A stretch of DNA of 64,000 nucleotides from Proteles cristata cristata (GCA_017311185.1 JAESUZ010002694.1:1240001-1304000); one strand, 5' to 3'. Positions 47,223 to 60,261 are shown, numbered from the stretch's first letter. Made by a program: numbers and translations. The notes: generated by a model from the letters alone, not told the origin.

Positions 47223-47802
47223 CAAGACAAAACAAAAAAAAACCCAAAACAAAAATGTTAGTTTTCCTTGGACTGCCTTCCTCAACTACTATAGGTGCTT
47301 AAGGCATACAAGCTAAATTTTATTTAATTTGAATAAAATATTATTAGGAAGATATTGGGCCAAAAATTTAATGGATTGTGAAGTGAAATGTAAACCAAAA
47401 TTTTGTAGATTATCTGTTGCTTCTACTCATTCATCTTTATCTATCTCAAAGATTTATTTTATTTTAGAAATACAATATCAATGAACCAGTCTCCTATGAA
47501 GAGTCTAAAGTGTGAATCAGATAACTTTCTGAAGTTATCCAACATCTGTGTTGTCTTGCAATGTTAGAGGAGATAGGACAGTTAATATAATTCCTCCTTG
47601 TTACAAACTCTACAAAGTCAGTACTAGGAAGGGACAAAAATCTGAATGGTTCCAAAGAGTTTTCCTTCTGGACTTATCTTCACTTCTTTTTTGTGTTGTA
47701 TATAGCTAGACTAGTGAATAAAAATACTCATTTGAATGATCTACACTTGGGGTTGCTTCATAATCTGTACTGAGGTATTCATTTGATTAGAATTTGGCAT
47801 TA

Positions 47803-48007
47803 AGGGTCACTTGGGCAGCTCAGGCAGTGGAGAGGAGAGCCTGACTCATGATTTCAACTCAGAACATGATTCCAGGTTGTGGGGCCAAGCCCTCCTTCTC
47901 TCTCCCCTCCCCCCATCCCTGTGCACCGGACCTACTTAAGATTTCTCTCTCTCTCTCTGCCCATCTCTCCTGCTCGTGTTCTGTTTCTAAAATAATAATA
48001 AAAAAAG
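47803..48007 (+). mobile_element. SINEC (CAN SINE), strongly diverged
   Basis: GGGTCACTTGGGCAGCTCAG start, GACTCATGATTTCAACTCAG, TCTCTCTCTCTCTGCCCATC, AAATAATAATAAAAAAAG tail. Flanks TTTGGCATTAA and TATGGCATTAA may be the remains of a target-site duplication. Confidence 0.85.
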
Positions 48008-51000
48008 AATATGGCATTAATAATAACAAAATGGTGGAACTGATGCCCAAGTAAGTCCATTGGTCTTGTATCATTTCATATTCATAGAACGTACTTATAA
48101 CTTCCATCATCAGACTCATTTTGCAAAGTAAATCTCACAAGGAAATGAAGTGGAAGAGAATACAGGTCATTTAACTATTACTACTGTAAGAAAAATAAGA
48201 CATTACTGAGTATCATGGTAGTCCCTCTCCTTAAATGAAGGATAAAAATTTCTTATTGCTTTTTTTTTTTTTTTTGGTGGTGGTGGGGGCATATCTTATA
48301 TACAATAATAAAACTGCCCATCACTTCACCAGTGCACCATATAGACAATGAACATATGTCATTAAGAAAACTTAACTTGATTTTTTAGTAACAAAGTTAT
48401 TTCTGGGTAATGCGAGTTACAAGAAGCTCTTACTGCTCTTACATTTAACCTGAAGGGAAATATATGCTATATAAATTCAAGGGTCTTTCCAAACATAACC
48501 CTAATATGACAAAATTAGTTATCAGTTATAATTTGAAAGAACTACTTAAATGTCTTTTCTAGTCTTTCCTTCAAGAGCATCCATATACAATGTAGGGAAT
48601 AGGTTTCAAACCTAATGGAGGCAACTTATCAAATTCATTCCTTCACTATTTTTTCTGCCTAATTCTCTTGAGCAATGTTTGAAAGTTTAAATACAATGAC
48701 ATGGATAACCGAGAGAAACCTAGGTTATTTCTTCTTCTTTTGCAGTGGGGGTAGGGGAGTGCGTTATGTATCAGTTTTTCCAGTGAAGAGGCAGAGTAAT
48801 TTGTACAAAGCTTAATACTACTACTACTTGAAGAGAGCTAACCCATAAGATAAGTACTTCTCTCTATGCTTCTCAAACTTTGTCAAACGTCACAAATAAA
48901 GACGTCCAGAAAACACAGTGCCACAAATGAAAACAGCAACAAAACACTTGCCTATGTATAATGGAGAGCATACAGAAAGTTAGCTCAGCATCTGAGCCCT
49001 GGTCAGGTGCTTGGAAACAAAATACTATGACCTATATAATACCACAGCAGTAGGGCACAGCTCAGCGAGCCTGAGAGTGAAAGAATATACAAATGAGAGG
49101 TTTGTTTTCTCCACTATTTCTCACCCTGCCCAACCCCATTTTTATTTCTACCTCTTGAAAGAAGAGTAGGCTTACAGGTTGCATCTAGTCAATCACTTGA
49201 CCCATCAAACTCACTGGAAACTAAGTTACAGCGAGAAGGACTGGAGAATAGTGATTTTTAAACACTTGCCATAGATTCTAAGGTCATTTTTCCTGTTTCT
49301 TTGATCCCTTTCAAGATAAAATTTGACGAAATGTAACACTGTCCAGGAAGAGTTTATCTTCTAACATCTGAAATGAACAAACGCTTTACAGTCCAAGCCT
49401 AAAAGAAACTTAAATGCTGTTCCCTTTGGCAGACCCAAGGCATATGAGCCTGAAATCTGTAGGTTGAGACAATTCTACAATTTTCTAAGAAAATAAACAG
49501 CTCTGGCTAAAAGTGTGAAGTAAAGCTCATTTAAAAGTTTAATTCAACAAAATTTAGTGTTTCTGTCTTTTCTTTTCTTTTTTTTTTTAACTATACTTTC
49601 TCCTCTTCTGGCAAATGAAGATCCACTTGCCTGGAAAACAAAACCTAGAATTCTTACATTTCTCATTAGCATTCTCTCTTTATCTTTGAGCTGTTTACCT
49701 ATTCTTGAAACTGTGACATATGGGAATTTCACACCTAGTGAGTATATTTTCATGTAGCTGTGGCATGAGACTATAATCATTAAAAGAATATACACAAGTA
49801 AGAGTAACTGCAACAGTTGGTGACATTTACCAATTAGAATTATAGTTCTTTATCCTTCCTTTAGTATATGAAGGGTAATTATCTCTGATAAATTGCTGAA
49901 AAAGATGTAATTTTCCTTTTAAACAGTTTCTACTTACAGTACAAATGTGTTTGGATAGAAGACATTATCACTGGTTCAGTGCTCCTTTGTGCAAAGACTC
50001 TGTTTTATGGCAGCAAAATTTACATACTTTGGAAGTCACTGCATTTAAAATTCCATTATTAAACGTTATGCATCTAATTTCATCATTAGATGTTATCTTA
50101 TTAGGAAATGAAGTTTTGTTAAAAAGTTAAAAAAAAAACCCTGAACACACTGTTTTTTTTTGTTTTTGTTTTTTTTAGTGTGTAAATGAACGGGACACAT
50201 GTGACTGCCAGGCAGGGACACCAAATTGCTACATGTGTCAGTGCAGGTGGGTGTCCACTAACCGTATCAAAGTAGAGGTCTATTAAACCTCAAAAATTGT
50301 GGATATGGATGAGTTTTTATCAAGAAAATTGTGATCTAGAGAGCTACATTTAGAAATCTCGTCTATATTGGTAATTATAGTTTTCTTAATGAATATGAGA
50401 AAATAACAATTAAAAATCAGGTAGCGAGCATGCTATGCATTAACCTCCACCTAGATTAAATGCTTTTTTGCATTCCACCATTTAAACCTCTGATATCCTT
50501 GGTTCAGCGCTAACCTCTCCATCTTGCTTATCAGGGCAGTAATCTCTAAATCCAGATCCAGATAGGAATTCCCAAATTCTAATTTGATTCAAAAAAGAAC
50601 AAAATTTGGTAACAAAGTTAGAATAAAAGAACACAGACGTCTACAAAATTCCCCCATGAGCATAAAGAAATCAATAAATTGTGGAGGGGAATGTAGTATG
50701 GCGAGGAGGGTGCCTCTGACATTGGCTGTGTAAGTAACAGAATACACCAGTGAGTGAATGAGTTTAAGCAAGGGTGCAGGCTTCGGCAAATTTTTTTAAG
50801 CGCTAATCACTAGTTAACCTAGTGGGATGAAAATGCCGTTTAGAAAAAGAGAAAAAAAATTCCTCGTTAATTACACGCTGCAAATGCTCTTACTTCCTGC
50901 TGCTCTACCTAATCCCACAGGTGCAAGTCTTCACTCTCCCTATTCATGGGTAGGTGGGTGCAGCGCTGCCCGTCATTTTCCACAGCAACGGATTTAGATG

Positions 51001-53340
51001 CAGAAGAAGCCGCTTAACCTTCCACGGGAGGTTAACGATACACTATGCAAACACTGTCATGGTATCTATTTAACAAGGAGACAGATTTTTAAATATACTA
51101 TTCTAGTCTCAAAGATTAACTAGAAGCTACAGTATAATTGACTTAATTTGAAAGTGCACTTCTCATAACCTTATAAAAGCTTGCCTTGAAGAAACAACCA
51201 AGGGTAGAGCTGTGTTACCCTGTTGTGTAAGAATCTGCATGCATGGATCTTGTGAGGTTTGAAACAACTGCACACCTTCTCCGTTTGAAATTATAATAGA
51301 AGCAATTTCTATGTCAGCTCTGGCATTTCAACTTCAGAAATGGTTGATAACTGATCATCAGGGAACACAGGACATAATTCTACAAACATACAACTTATCC
51401 CAGGTATCGTTAACAACAATATATATCATTCTTTCACTGTTCAGTATATTCTTTATAACTGTGACATTCATGCAGCCATTTCTGCAGTGTTACACTTGAG
51501 CGAAAATGTTCTTAAAGTTACAGTTTTCAAAAAGCATTTGGGGCAGGTTAAGTAAGTTACATGTTCTCAAATACGAACATAGGTTTTGAGTATCGCTATG
51601 ATGATTATGTTGTAAAAATGTATTTTACCAATTTTGTACAAAGGAGAATAATTATATTATATTCACATAGAAAAGCAAACGGAAGTAAACAGAACTAAAC
51701 CTTCAAACTAGGTTTATTCCATCTTAAAATTCCATAAGCCTAGGAAGAGGCATAATTCATAAAAGGAGTAGGGGGAAGAGATGTGAACAATGAAAATGTC
51801 ACAATGACACGAAGTTTTCAAGACTTTCTAATGAGTTTTCCTGACTTTTTAAAACAATAAAACAATTTTAATTGTTCTTGAAATACCCTCCAAACTGTTA
51901 TTTCAAGCAGTGAAGCAGAGTCACCTTTCTCTCTATTAAATTTAGCGGCATTCAAATTTCCATTAATTAACACTATTGTGCATTTTGATGCCAAACTGGA
52001 AAGTAGAAAATTCTGAACTAAAGATAATGGCACCCACATCCATTTGAAAACATCCTTTAGACATGGAACATGTGTGTTTTAAGTACGTATGTTTCCTTTA
52101 CTTCCACATTTCTCTGAGTGTGTGTGTCAGAGAGAGAGAGAGAGAGAGATTAGTTTCAGGTCTCCAGAGTCCTTGCTCTGGATAAGAATGTTCTGTCTGC
52201 TCCCTGTGAGTACAGTTAGTAAAAACGAGGTTCCCAACATAATGCTATAGGAGTATATAAGAATCTACTATTATTAATGCTCACATAACTTATGTAGTCA
52301 TAATGTTTTCACTCTTAAATTCATATGAATGGCTCACACTGTTTCTTCTACATTGTGATATATTTTATCATTCACGGATCTAAGCATTTGTATGTACCAA
52401 CATACAATATTGTTATTTGATATTTTATTGTATCTCTGGGGGAAAATACCCTTCCAAAGAGGAAGCTATTTTATGTATTAAAAGGAATACTGAATAATAA
52501 TTTAAAACATTAGCCTGAAACTCAAGGAAAAGAGGCAGGTTGACTCTGAACTGAGATTTATGCACTCAATTTTAATCTTATTATACCTTGCTCATTTGAC
52601 ACTATGAGCTTCTAGAATCTCTCCTGATATTTCTGATCTGTAATAAAGACTACCAACATCTCAAAGTTTAGAGGAAGAGGTGCTGATACGGGACTACCAG
52701 TCAAAAAAAGTGTTAATATATGGAGCACCTAATGCCTTTATACTCTTATTGTCATGAGTAACGATTATAATGATGATGAATCTCTCAGTTTATAACAATG
52801 TTCACTAACCTTTCCCTAGTCTGTCTATAGTGGTTACGATGTCAACCTTAGAAACTACACTACAGACATGAAGACCTGAAATTAAAATGCTGTGGCTATT
52901 ATTTCATTTAGCTTTTAAAATTTAGATTGACTGGGATTGATTGGGACTCAGTCCCAATTTGGAACATTTCAGATTTGGGCTCAAAGGAGACCCAAGGATG
53001 TTAGAAGACCGAATCCAGAGGCAGTCCATGGATTTGCCTTATATGAGAAAAACCAGCCAGACAAAACAAAACAAAGGAATAAAGATGCAAGAAGCTAAAT
53101 GCTTATCTAGAAAGGGCAAGAGGCAAGATCCTCTTCTCCTGTAATGGCGAGGCTTTAATCTGGTCCTTGCTTACATCTCTCCCTCCAGGAGACCATGTCC
53201 CAGTGGACAGATGCTCCACTCTCTGGGTTCTGCTTGGCTCTCATTTGGATGTAAAGCACTGAGTATTCAAGCTGCCTTATCTGGGAGATAAAAAATATCA
53301 GAAGCAAAGGAAGGAGGGACAACACTATTGTCGTTGAACT
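48008..53340. other. CADPS2 intronic sequence, few recognised repeats
   Basis: About 5 kb of AT-rich DNA with no SINE and no coding potential that I can see. Simple repeats: T18 at about 48258-48275, T-rich 50150-50176, (GA)n at 52131-52149. Confidence 0.45.
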
Positions 53341-53363
53341 GACAGACTATAACTTTATTTTTA

Positions 53364-53578
53364 TTTTTTTTTAATGTTTTATTTATTTTTAGGAGAGAGA
53401 GGGAGACAGCGTGAGCAGGGGAGGGTCAGAGAGAGAGGGAGTCACAGGCTGAAACAGGCTCCAGGCTCTGAGCTGGCAGTCAGCACAGAGCCCGACGCGG
53501 GGCTCGAACCCACGAACTGCGAGATCATGACCTAAGCGAAAGTCGGACGCTTAACCGACTGAGCCACCCAGGCACCCC
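53364..53578 (-). mobile_element. SINEC (felid type), full length with perfect TSD
   Basis: Reverse orientation; ATGTTTTATTTATTTTTAGG, CAGCGTGAGCAGGGGAGGGT, GGGGCTCGAACCCACGAACT and TTAACCGACTGAGCCACCCA. Flanked by a perfect 17-bp duplication CTATAACTTTATTTTTA at 53347-53363 and 53579-53595. Confidence 0.97.
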
Positions 53579-53644
53579 CTATAACTTTATTTTTAATTAA
53601 AAAAATCTTTATTCAACTTTTAACCATCAGCAATGGGCACTAAC

Positions 53645-53748
53645 AAACATTATGTTTAAGTGATCTCTGTGCCCAATGTGGGGCTCAAACTCACGACTCC
53701 AAGATCAAGAGTCCCATGTTCTAGCTACTGAGTCAGGCAGGCGACTAT
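53645..53748 (-). mobile_element. old SINEC fragment (tRNA-like head)
   Basis: AAGTGATCTCTGTGCCCAAT, GTGGGGCTCAAACTCACGAC, TCCAAGATCAAGAGTCCCAT, CTACTGAGTCAGGCAGGCGA. Reverse, head-only, older subfamily. Confidence 0.8.
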
Positions 53749-53969
53749 ACCTTTAAAGTCACACTGATATACATGAGGTGCTTAATATTCTAAAATAAAA
53801 GGAAAATAAATGAGAAACAATCCGATTTGTTCACTGTGGAAGGTGAGTGATTTTTCTTTTGGAAACAGTCATGTTCAGAAGCAAGGAATGGGCACTGCAG
53901 AGTAACCTATGAGAACAGGAAGCATCACTCCAGGTAGAAGCAGTAACAACCCCATTGATTTCAATACTG

Positions 53970-54180
53970 CTTTACCTTTACAAAGACCTTTTATGTGAAT
54001 ATCCTCATCGAACCTCCTAAGCGCCGAGCGAGGGAGACAGCGCAGGGATTATCTACTATCCTCAGTGCACAGGTGGGAAAATGGAAGCACAGGGGTCGGA
54101 CAGCTACTAGGATGCAAAGGGTGGGATCTGAACTACATCTTGGGCTCCACAGCAAGTCTGTACATTACAGAGCTCTGAAT
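53970..54180 (+). mobile_element. MIR
   Basis: CTTTACAAAGACCTTTTATG-like 5' part, GAATATCCTCATCGAACCTC, then GGTGGGAAAATGGAAGCACA, GTCGGACAGCTACTAGGATG and GGGATCTGAACTACATCTTG. Order and motifs fit a forward MIR. Confidence 0.75.
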
Positions 54181-54500
54181 TCAGGCCATACTTTGGGGAG
54201 TTGGGAGATTAAAAGTCTTTGGCAAGTGTCATAATGAAGAGAGAATATTTGAAAGAATTATTAACAGAGACAAGAGAAAAAGAAACCGTCTCCATTTCTA
54301 AGGACAGATAACCAAGATTAGGTACCAGCACTACGAAGCAAATCAATGGGGAATTTCTCCTTTGTTTCCTCACTGCTCGTGGTCACAGTCATCCTTATCA
54401 TGTCCTCCAGGTCTCTTTAGCTGTGTCGTCTCCCTGTCTAGCAGAGAGATCATATGCAATGTGTGTGCAAATGGAAACAAGACAGTTTTCAATAGGCATT

Positions 54501-54502
<2 letters not shown>

Positions 54503-54550
<48 letters not shown>
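54503..54550. repeat. (CA)n microsatellite
   Basis: About 24 CA units, uninterrupted. All the 60-70 codon open frames here are Thr-His or Val-Cys repeats from it. Confidence 0.95.
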
Positions 54551-54552
<2 letters not shown>

Positions 54553-54649
54553 CAACATACTCCATAGGTAATACAACCTATAATTTAGTCATCTATAAAA
54601 TGAGTATGTTATAAAAACTGCATTATTCCTACGGTGACATTCAGTGCCT

Positions 54650-54850
54650 TTTAAAAAAAATGTTTATTTTGAGTGAAAGAGGGAGAAAAAGAGTGAGTAT
54701 GGGCAGGGGAGTGGCAGAAGGAAAGGGGAAACTCCCAAGCAGGCTCCATGCTTAGCGTGGAGCCCAATGTAAGGCTCTACCTCATGACCATGAGATCATA
54801 ACCTGAGCCAAAATCAAGAACTGGTTGCTCAAACGACTGAGCCACCTGGG
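54650..54850 (-). mobile_element. SINEC (CAN SINE), diverged
   Basis: Reverse orientation; TTTAAAAAAAATGTTTATTT, GCAGGCTCCATGCTTAGCGT, GACCATGAGATCATAACCTG, AACGACTGAGCCACCTGGGG. Confidence 0.9.
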
Positions 54851-56109
54851 GTGAACTCTCAATGTCTATCCTATTCCATCCAAGGGACAAAAAAGCCCAA
54901 AAATGTCACCTAGAAGGTGATGGAGAAGACGAAGAACTAGGAAAAAATAATGGGGAGACAGGAACAATGCCTGTCACGTCTGGCCTGGAGTTAGAGGTTT
55001 TTTTGTAGGAGGACCACAGAGTGTGAAGAGTAAATACTGTCAACGTAACTTATCACTGTTGCTGTTGACCTCAATCAAAGGGCTGAGGTAGTCTTTGTCA
55101 GGTTTCTCCACGATAAATCTATACCCCCCAGGCCCCCTCCTTCTCATACTGTATTCTTTGTAAGCAAGTCACTGTGCATGGCCTTAGGTTGTAGGCACTT
55201 ACCCTGCCTCCTTGGGAGTCAAGTATCCGTGTTAATTACTGGGAAGTCTTCTGTAAGGGAGATTTTATATATCTCTGCATTTATTTGCTTAATCATTTAG
55301 TTGCATGAGTATGGACTAATGGATATTTATTTTATACTTTGGGTTATAATCTAATACTACCTAATTTATTTAGCTGCTCAAATTATCCTAGCTGAGGTCC
55401 TTGGGAGCTCTTCAAGTGCCTCCGGTGTCTCTTTAACATATCCCCTAGTATTGTGGGTTTTTTCTCCCAAATATTTCTTTTGCTTTCTGTCACTTTAAGA
55501 TGCTCCAGGCTCATTCTGTAGATTTGCTGCCCCAGTCCCAGCACCTGCCATTTTTCCAAAGAGTCCTGGTTCATCTTACTGCAGACTCGATACTAAGATC
55601 TGGGCACTTGGTGTGGTTGTTGCTACGGGGGTACCATTGCTTCTGGGTTCTCTCGGCTAACAAACCAAGGAAATATATGTGTATATCTATATTTCCACAT
55701 GTAACCAGTTCCATATTAAGTTCAAGAGAAGTTCACACTGATGACTCCAACTCTAATCCATTACCATATGGATCATTCTAGCCTCTTCCTCTGGTCTCCA
55801 GCCTCTCACTCCCAACAATCAGAGACTTGGCTTTCACCAAACATCATCTCTTTACTAGCCATTTGCTTCCAGTGTGTAGAAGGAGGGGAAACAGTTTGTC
55901 AACGAGACTACAATGCTTATGTACAGCTCCTTCTCCCTTTATTTTTACAGACTCTAATTATTTCCAAATTTACTCAAATCGGCACTTTTTCCTTCATCTT
56001 TTTCAGGGAGATTACTCCACACAGCTGCAATAGAATTAGATTAACAACAACAACAACAACAACATGTCGTTTCCATCCTGGGATCCCATGATATCCTAAG
56101 TGTCCTTTT
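54851..56109. other. CADPS2 intronic sequence
   Basis: No gene seen. It includes an (AAC)n run at about 56044-56064. Open frames of about 90-116 codons have no recognised domain. Confidence 0.4.
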
Positions 56110-57225
56110 TTAAAAACTTACCTATGCTCAGGTTCCATCTTTGTGCTGTAACGGTAGGTTTTGACAAATACATAGAATCATGTAACCATTACAGTATCTC
56201 ATAGAAGAGTTGCCCCGCTCCTAAAAGTTTCCTGGGCTTCACCTACTCACTTCCCTGACCTTGAACTAATGGCAACCATTAATCTGTTTTATAATCTTTA
56301 TAGTTTTACCTTTACTATAAGGTGATATAAATAGAATTATATAGTGTGTAGTCTTCTCAGACTGCCTTCTCGCACTTGGGAATATGCCTTTAAGATTCGT
56401 CCATGTCTCAGTGTGGCCTGCTGGCCAATTTTTTTTTTTTCTTTTTTTCTTTTTTCGCTGGGCTGTATTCCAATTGTTGCCTTTGTCTACTGAAGGATGT
56501 TTTGGTTGGCTACAATATTTGGTGATTATGAAAAAGGCTGCTATGAACATTCATGTTCAGGGTTGGGTGCGGATGCACGTTTTCAAGTCGGTTGGATAAA
56601 TACCCGGAAGTGCAATTGGTGGGTTGCAGGTGAGGCTCTTTAGCTTTCTAAAAAATGGCCAGTCTTCCAAAGTGGCCATACCAGATTCCTTTTACATCAG
56701 CAATGAATGAGAGTCCCGGTCAACATCTTGCCATTGACAGCTTTATTTTAATTTAAATTTTAGCCACCCTAATAGGTCTGTAGTGGTATCACATTATTTT
56801 AACGTGCATGTCCCTACCAATAAATGACAATGAGCACCTTTTCATATGCTTATTTGGTATCTGTATGTCTTTGGTATAGTATCCATTCTGATCTTTTGCT
56901 ATTAACATTTTTTTAAATTGTTGAGAGTTCTTCATACATTTTAGATACAAGTTCTTTGCCAAACAGGTGTCTCTAGCTTGTCTTTTCATTCTTTTAACTG
57001 TGCAGAGCAGTTAATTATTAAGTCCAATTTACACCATTTCTCTTTCCTGGAGGTGTTTGGTGGCGTACCTAAAACATCCTCACCGAACCCAAGACCACAT
57101 ATATTTTCTCTTATGTTTTCTCAGTTTTACAGTTTGCATTTTACTGGTATGTTTTGCATTTTACTGGTAGGTTTTGCATTTTACTGGTAGGTTTGAGTTA
57201 GTTTTTACAAAAGGTGAACCAGTAT
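56110..57225 (-). mobile_element. L1M-type LINE fragment: end of ORF2 and 3' region
   Basis: The plus strand is the complement of an old L1: phrases such as GAACATTCATGTTCAGG, ATAAATACCCGGAAGTGCAA, CTTATTTGGTATCTGTATGT and GAGTTCTTCATACATTTTAG are L1 hallmarks. The minus-strand frame at 56789-56989 resembles degraded L1 ORF2 protein (EDIQ-like KDIQIPNKHMKRCSLSF). It is broken by stops and frameshifts, so it is non-functional. It includes a local 20-bp tandem expansion. Confidence 0.9.
57130..57192. repeat. 20-21 bp tandem repeat x3
   Basis: Three near-identical adjacent units built on TTTGCATTTTACTGGTAGG, interrupting the L1 sequence. A local tandem expansion is the simplest explanation. Confidence 0.85.
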
Positions 57226-58423
57226 ACTTTTTCCTCCTGAGGTTCTTCCTAAAAGAATGCTTCAGGGAGACACACTTGCAGGCGTTTTAGCATAAAACAC
57301 AGTAACAGTTAACAGCAACTTGTAGCTATTGACGTTAATATTCACGGGCATCAGTAATAATCTGCCATGGCCAGACCATGTCTATGGTTTAGTACACTCT
57401 GCTGGGGGGTGGGGGAGGTGGGTGCACAACTTGATTTAATAATGACGCCAGTAAGCTGGGACTCATCTACAGAGTGAATAATGGCATGATACAGAGCTTG
57501 GGTACAGTTGTAGCTGTTTTCACGTTATGTCTGTTTCCCTATCTCTTTGGTCCTGGACACTGAATGGCTTGTGGGCAGGCAATGTTTATTTTCACCATGT
57601 AAGCCCAAGGCCTAGCATTTAGTGTCCCTTACGTAAATATTTGATTAGTGAGTTCAGTGAAGAAACTGAGTTTGTTTAATATAGAAAATAAGAACTCCTC
57701 AGACAATATATCCCTTTGACTAGCCACCATATCCTTTGGGAAGAGGAGGAATGATTAATTATCATCAAACATTTGAAGGGTTATCATGCAGAAGAGGGAT
57801 TAGAACCAAGGTAAAATTCACAGAGGTACCGAATTTCAACTCATTAAACCTAAGAGGAGGCTGCCTTGTGGTAAGTCTGTAATCACTGAAAAAATTAAGA
57901 GACTGAAAGAATTTTTGTGAGGGATATGGGGGGAAGGGCTTTCAGCATCTAGAAGGAAAATGAATCTCTTTCTGTATTTCCAACTCTGACGTTCTAGAAG
58001 GTCTAACAGACCTAGGGTCAGGTTAAGAACTTCAAAAGCCCTAAGAACAGAAATATTGTGTCCCATTCCATCTGTGATTCAAAATAAAAACAAAGCTGTA
58101 TTATAAGACCTGTGCTAGGAATTCCAATGAACTTCATGTATTCTTATGATTCCTTGTCTTCTTCTTTGTAAGACAGGAAATATAAGCTCTTCTCCTTAAT
58201 TTTCCCTTCTTTTCTTTTGTGCTGTCACTTTGCAAGACCCTACATGTGATTATTTCTGCTTATTTTCCAGTGATGATTTTCTGATTCTACGTAGAAGACA
58301 AGGAGTATATCAAGACTTTTTTGGGAATCATTTATAAGACAAAAAAGCCTTGTTATAAAGAAACCCCATGCGAAGGCAGGAAAGTCCATGGCCTTTTCAT
58401 TTAAAGTATCTGTTTATACTCTT
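57226..58423. other. CADPS2 intronic sequence, no recognised features
   Basis: AT-mixed unique DNA. A G-rich segment lies at 57402-57421. No coding potential is seen. Confidence 0.4.
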
Positions 58424-58597
58424 TTTAAACATTTGTTAATGTTTAATTATATTTGAGAGAGAGAATGAGAGAGAGAGCGAGAGAGCGAGAACGAGTGCAC
58501 AAGCAGGGGAGGGATAGAGAGAGAGAGAGGTAGTCTTAGAATCCAAAGCAGGCTCCAGGCTCAATCAGCTAACCAACTGAGCCACCCAGGAGCGCCA
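58424..58597 (-). mobile_element. SINEC with internal deletion
   Basis: Reverse orientation; TTTAAACATTTGTTAATGTT, GAGAGAGAATGAGAGAGAG body, CAAAGCAGGCTCCAGGCTC, then directly CAATCAGCTAACCAACTGAG and CCACCCAGGAGCGCC. The B-box portion (about 70 bp) between the two halves is missing. Confidence 0.9.
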
Positions 58598-58830
58598 CCA
58601 TTTATACTCTTAACTACAGAGAACAAACTAATGGTTACAGAGGGGAGGTGCGTGGGAGGATGGGGGAAGTAGAGGACTGGGGATTAAAAAGTACACTTAT
58701 CACGATGAAAAAATAATAAAATAAAATGATACAAACATCCATTTATAATAATTATAGTAGCAATAAATCTGGGGACTGTCTAGTCCACAGTATACCACGT
58801 GGTTCTGCATTTTAAAAGTGAGAGCCGCCT

Positions 58831-59044
58831 GGGGCGCCTGGGTGGCTTAGTCGGTTAAGCGTCCGACTTTCGCTTAGGTCATGATCTCGCGGTTCGTGGG
58901 TTTGAGCCCCGCGTCGGGCTCTGTGCTGACTGCCAGCTCAGAGCCTGGAGCCTGTTTCAGTCTGTGACTCCCTCTCTCTCTGACCCACCCCTGCTCACGC
59001 TGTCTCTCTCTCTCTCCTAGAAATAAATAAAACATTAAAAAAAA
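58831..59044 (+). mobile_element. SINEC (felid type), full length with perfect TSD
   Basis: GGGGCGCCTGGGTGGCTTAG, GTCGGTTAAGCGTCCGACTT, GGTTCGTGGGTTTGAGCCCC and AATAAATAAAACATTAAAAA tail. Flanked by perfect 17-bp AAAAGTGAGAGCCGCCT at 58814-58830 and 59045-59061. It is one of the best-preserved copies here. Confidence 0.98.
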
Positions 59045-59371
59045 AAAAGTGAGAGCCGCCTACTACTGGTCTACAAAGCTTATGCCGGGACTCAAATCAT
59101 TAACATTCATAATGACAACCTACATGTGGTGCTGCCCAAGCACAATCTTAAGCAAAGGGGACTTCAATTCCGTTTCCATTTAGTTTGAATTTGTAAGCTT
59201 TATCTCCATTGTGTTCAAAAGAAAGTGATACATATGCCAAGATATATATCAGGCAGAACATATCAGGCCTTGATCATATATGTGATATCAGAATGAAGGC
59301 AAAAACTAATCTGTCAGGATTATCAACTTAAAAAGGCTGCACTAACTTGATTATATTTATTATGTGAATTT

Positions 59372-59490
59372 TTTTTAACATAGGCATCACACCCACCGTG
59401 GAGCCCAATATGGGGGCTGACCTCACAACCTTGAGATCAAGACCTGAGATGAGGTCAAGGATCAGACTGAGTCACCAGGCACGAGTTACC
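59372..59490 (-). mobile_element. old SINEC fragment (tRNA-like head)
   Basis: TTTTTTTAACATAGGCATCA, GTGGAGCCCAATATGGGGGC, CAACCTTGAGATCAAGACCT, GACTGAGTCACCAGGCAC. Reverse, older subfamily. Confidence 0.75.
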
Positions 59491-60014
59491 AGGCACCGCT
59501 ATCATGTGAATTTTCCAGTTGTAGCTCATGGTATCTTAATCTTTAAACAGATTTACAGCTTACAAATTATTTCCCAAGAATTCTGTGAAAAACTAAATGT
59601 TGAAATAAGTGAAAACTGATTTATAATACTTTTGTGTTTAGAAAACTAGTTCTTTGATTTAACTGGTTCATCTTTATTGTTACTTTAACTCCTATAAGAA
59701 ACCTATTACAGTTTTCATATAAAGGGGGGAGAGAGTAAGCATTTTTCTATAAAAAGAATGAGGCATTTTCTACCCCATCCTAGAGTATTGTAATTACCCT
59801 CTGCAACTGAGCTGACATGCTCTCACAATGACTTGACCTCTATAAGAGTCCCAAGATAAAATGGAAAATGTACACTGAAATAACTGTGTCAAGCCTTCTT
59901 ATGAAGGCTAGCACTTGCTTAAAGAAAATAAACTGCTCCCTTTGAGTCAGCACTTACTCTTTTAAAGATCTGAAATAAACCTGTGGGAAACCAAAATTAT
60001 TTTTATTTATTCTT

Positions 60015-60245
60015 ATTATTTTTTTAATATTTCTATTTATTTCTAGGAGAGAGAGAGAGAGAGAGACAGTGTGAGCAGGGAAGGGTCAGAGAGAGAGGGA
60101 GACACAGAACAGACTCTGAAATAGGCTCTAGGCTCTGAGCTGGCAGTGATCACAGAGCCCAACGCGGGGCTCGAACCCACGAACTGCGAGATCATGACAT
60201 AAGCAAAAGTCGGACGCTTAACCGACTAAGCCACCCAGGCACCCC
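60015..60245 (-). mobile_element. SINEC (felid type), full length
   Basis: Reverse orientation; TTAATATTTCTATTTATTTC, (GA)n at 60046-60065, CTAGGCTCTGAGCTGGCAGT, GGGGCTCGAACCCACGAACT and TTAACCGACTAAGCCACCCA. Its orientation is the same as CADPS2 transcription. Flanks CAAAATTATTTTTA and CCAAATTATTTTTA may be a target-site duplication. Confidence 0.95.
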
Positions 60246-60261
60246 CCCAAATTATTTTTAA

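Noticed and set aside
56789..56989. Minus-strand frame resembling a protein
   Set aside because: It is the degraded end of L1 ORF2 within an L1M fossil, not a host gene.
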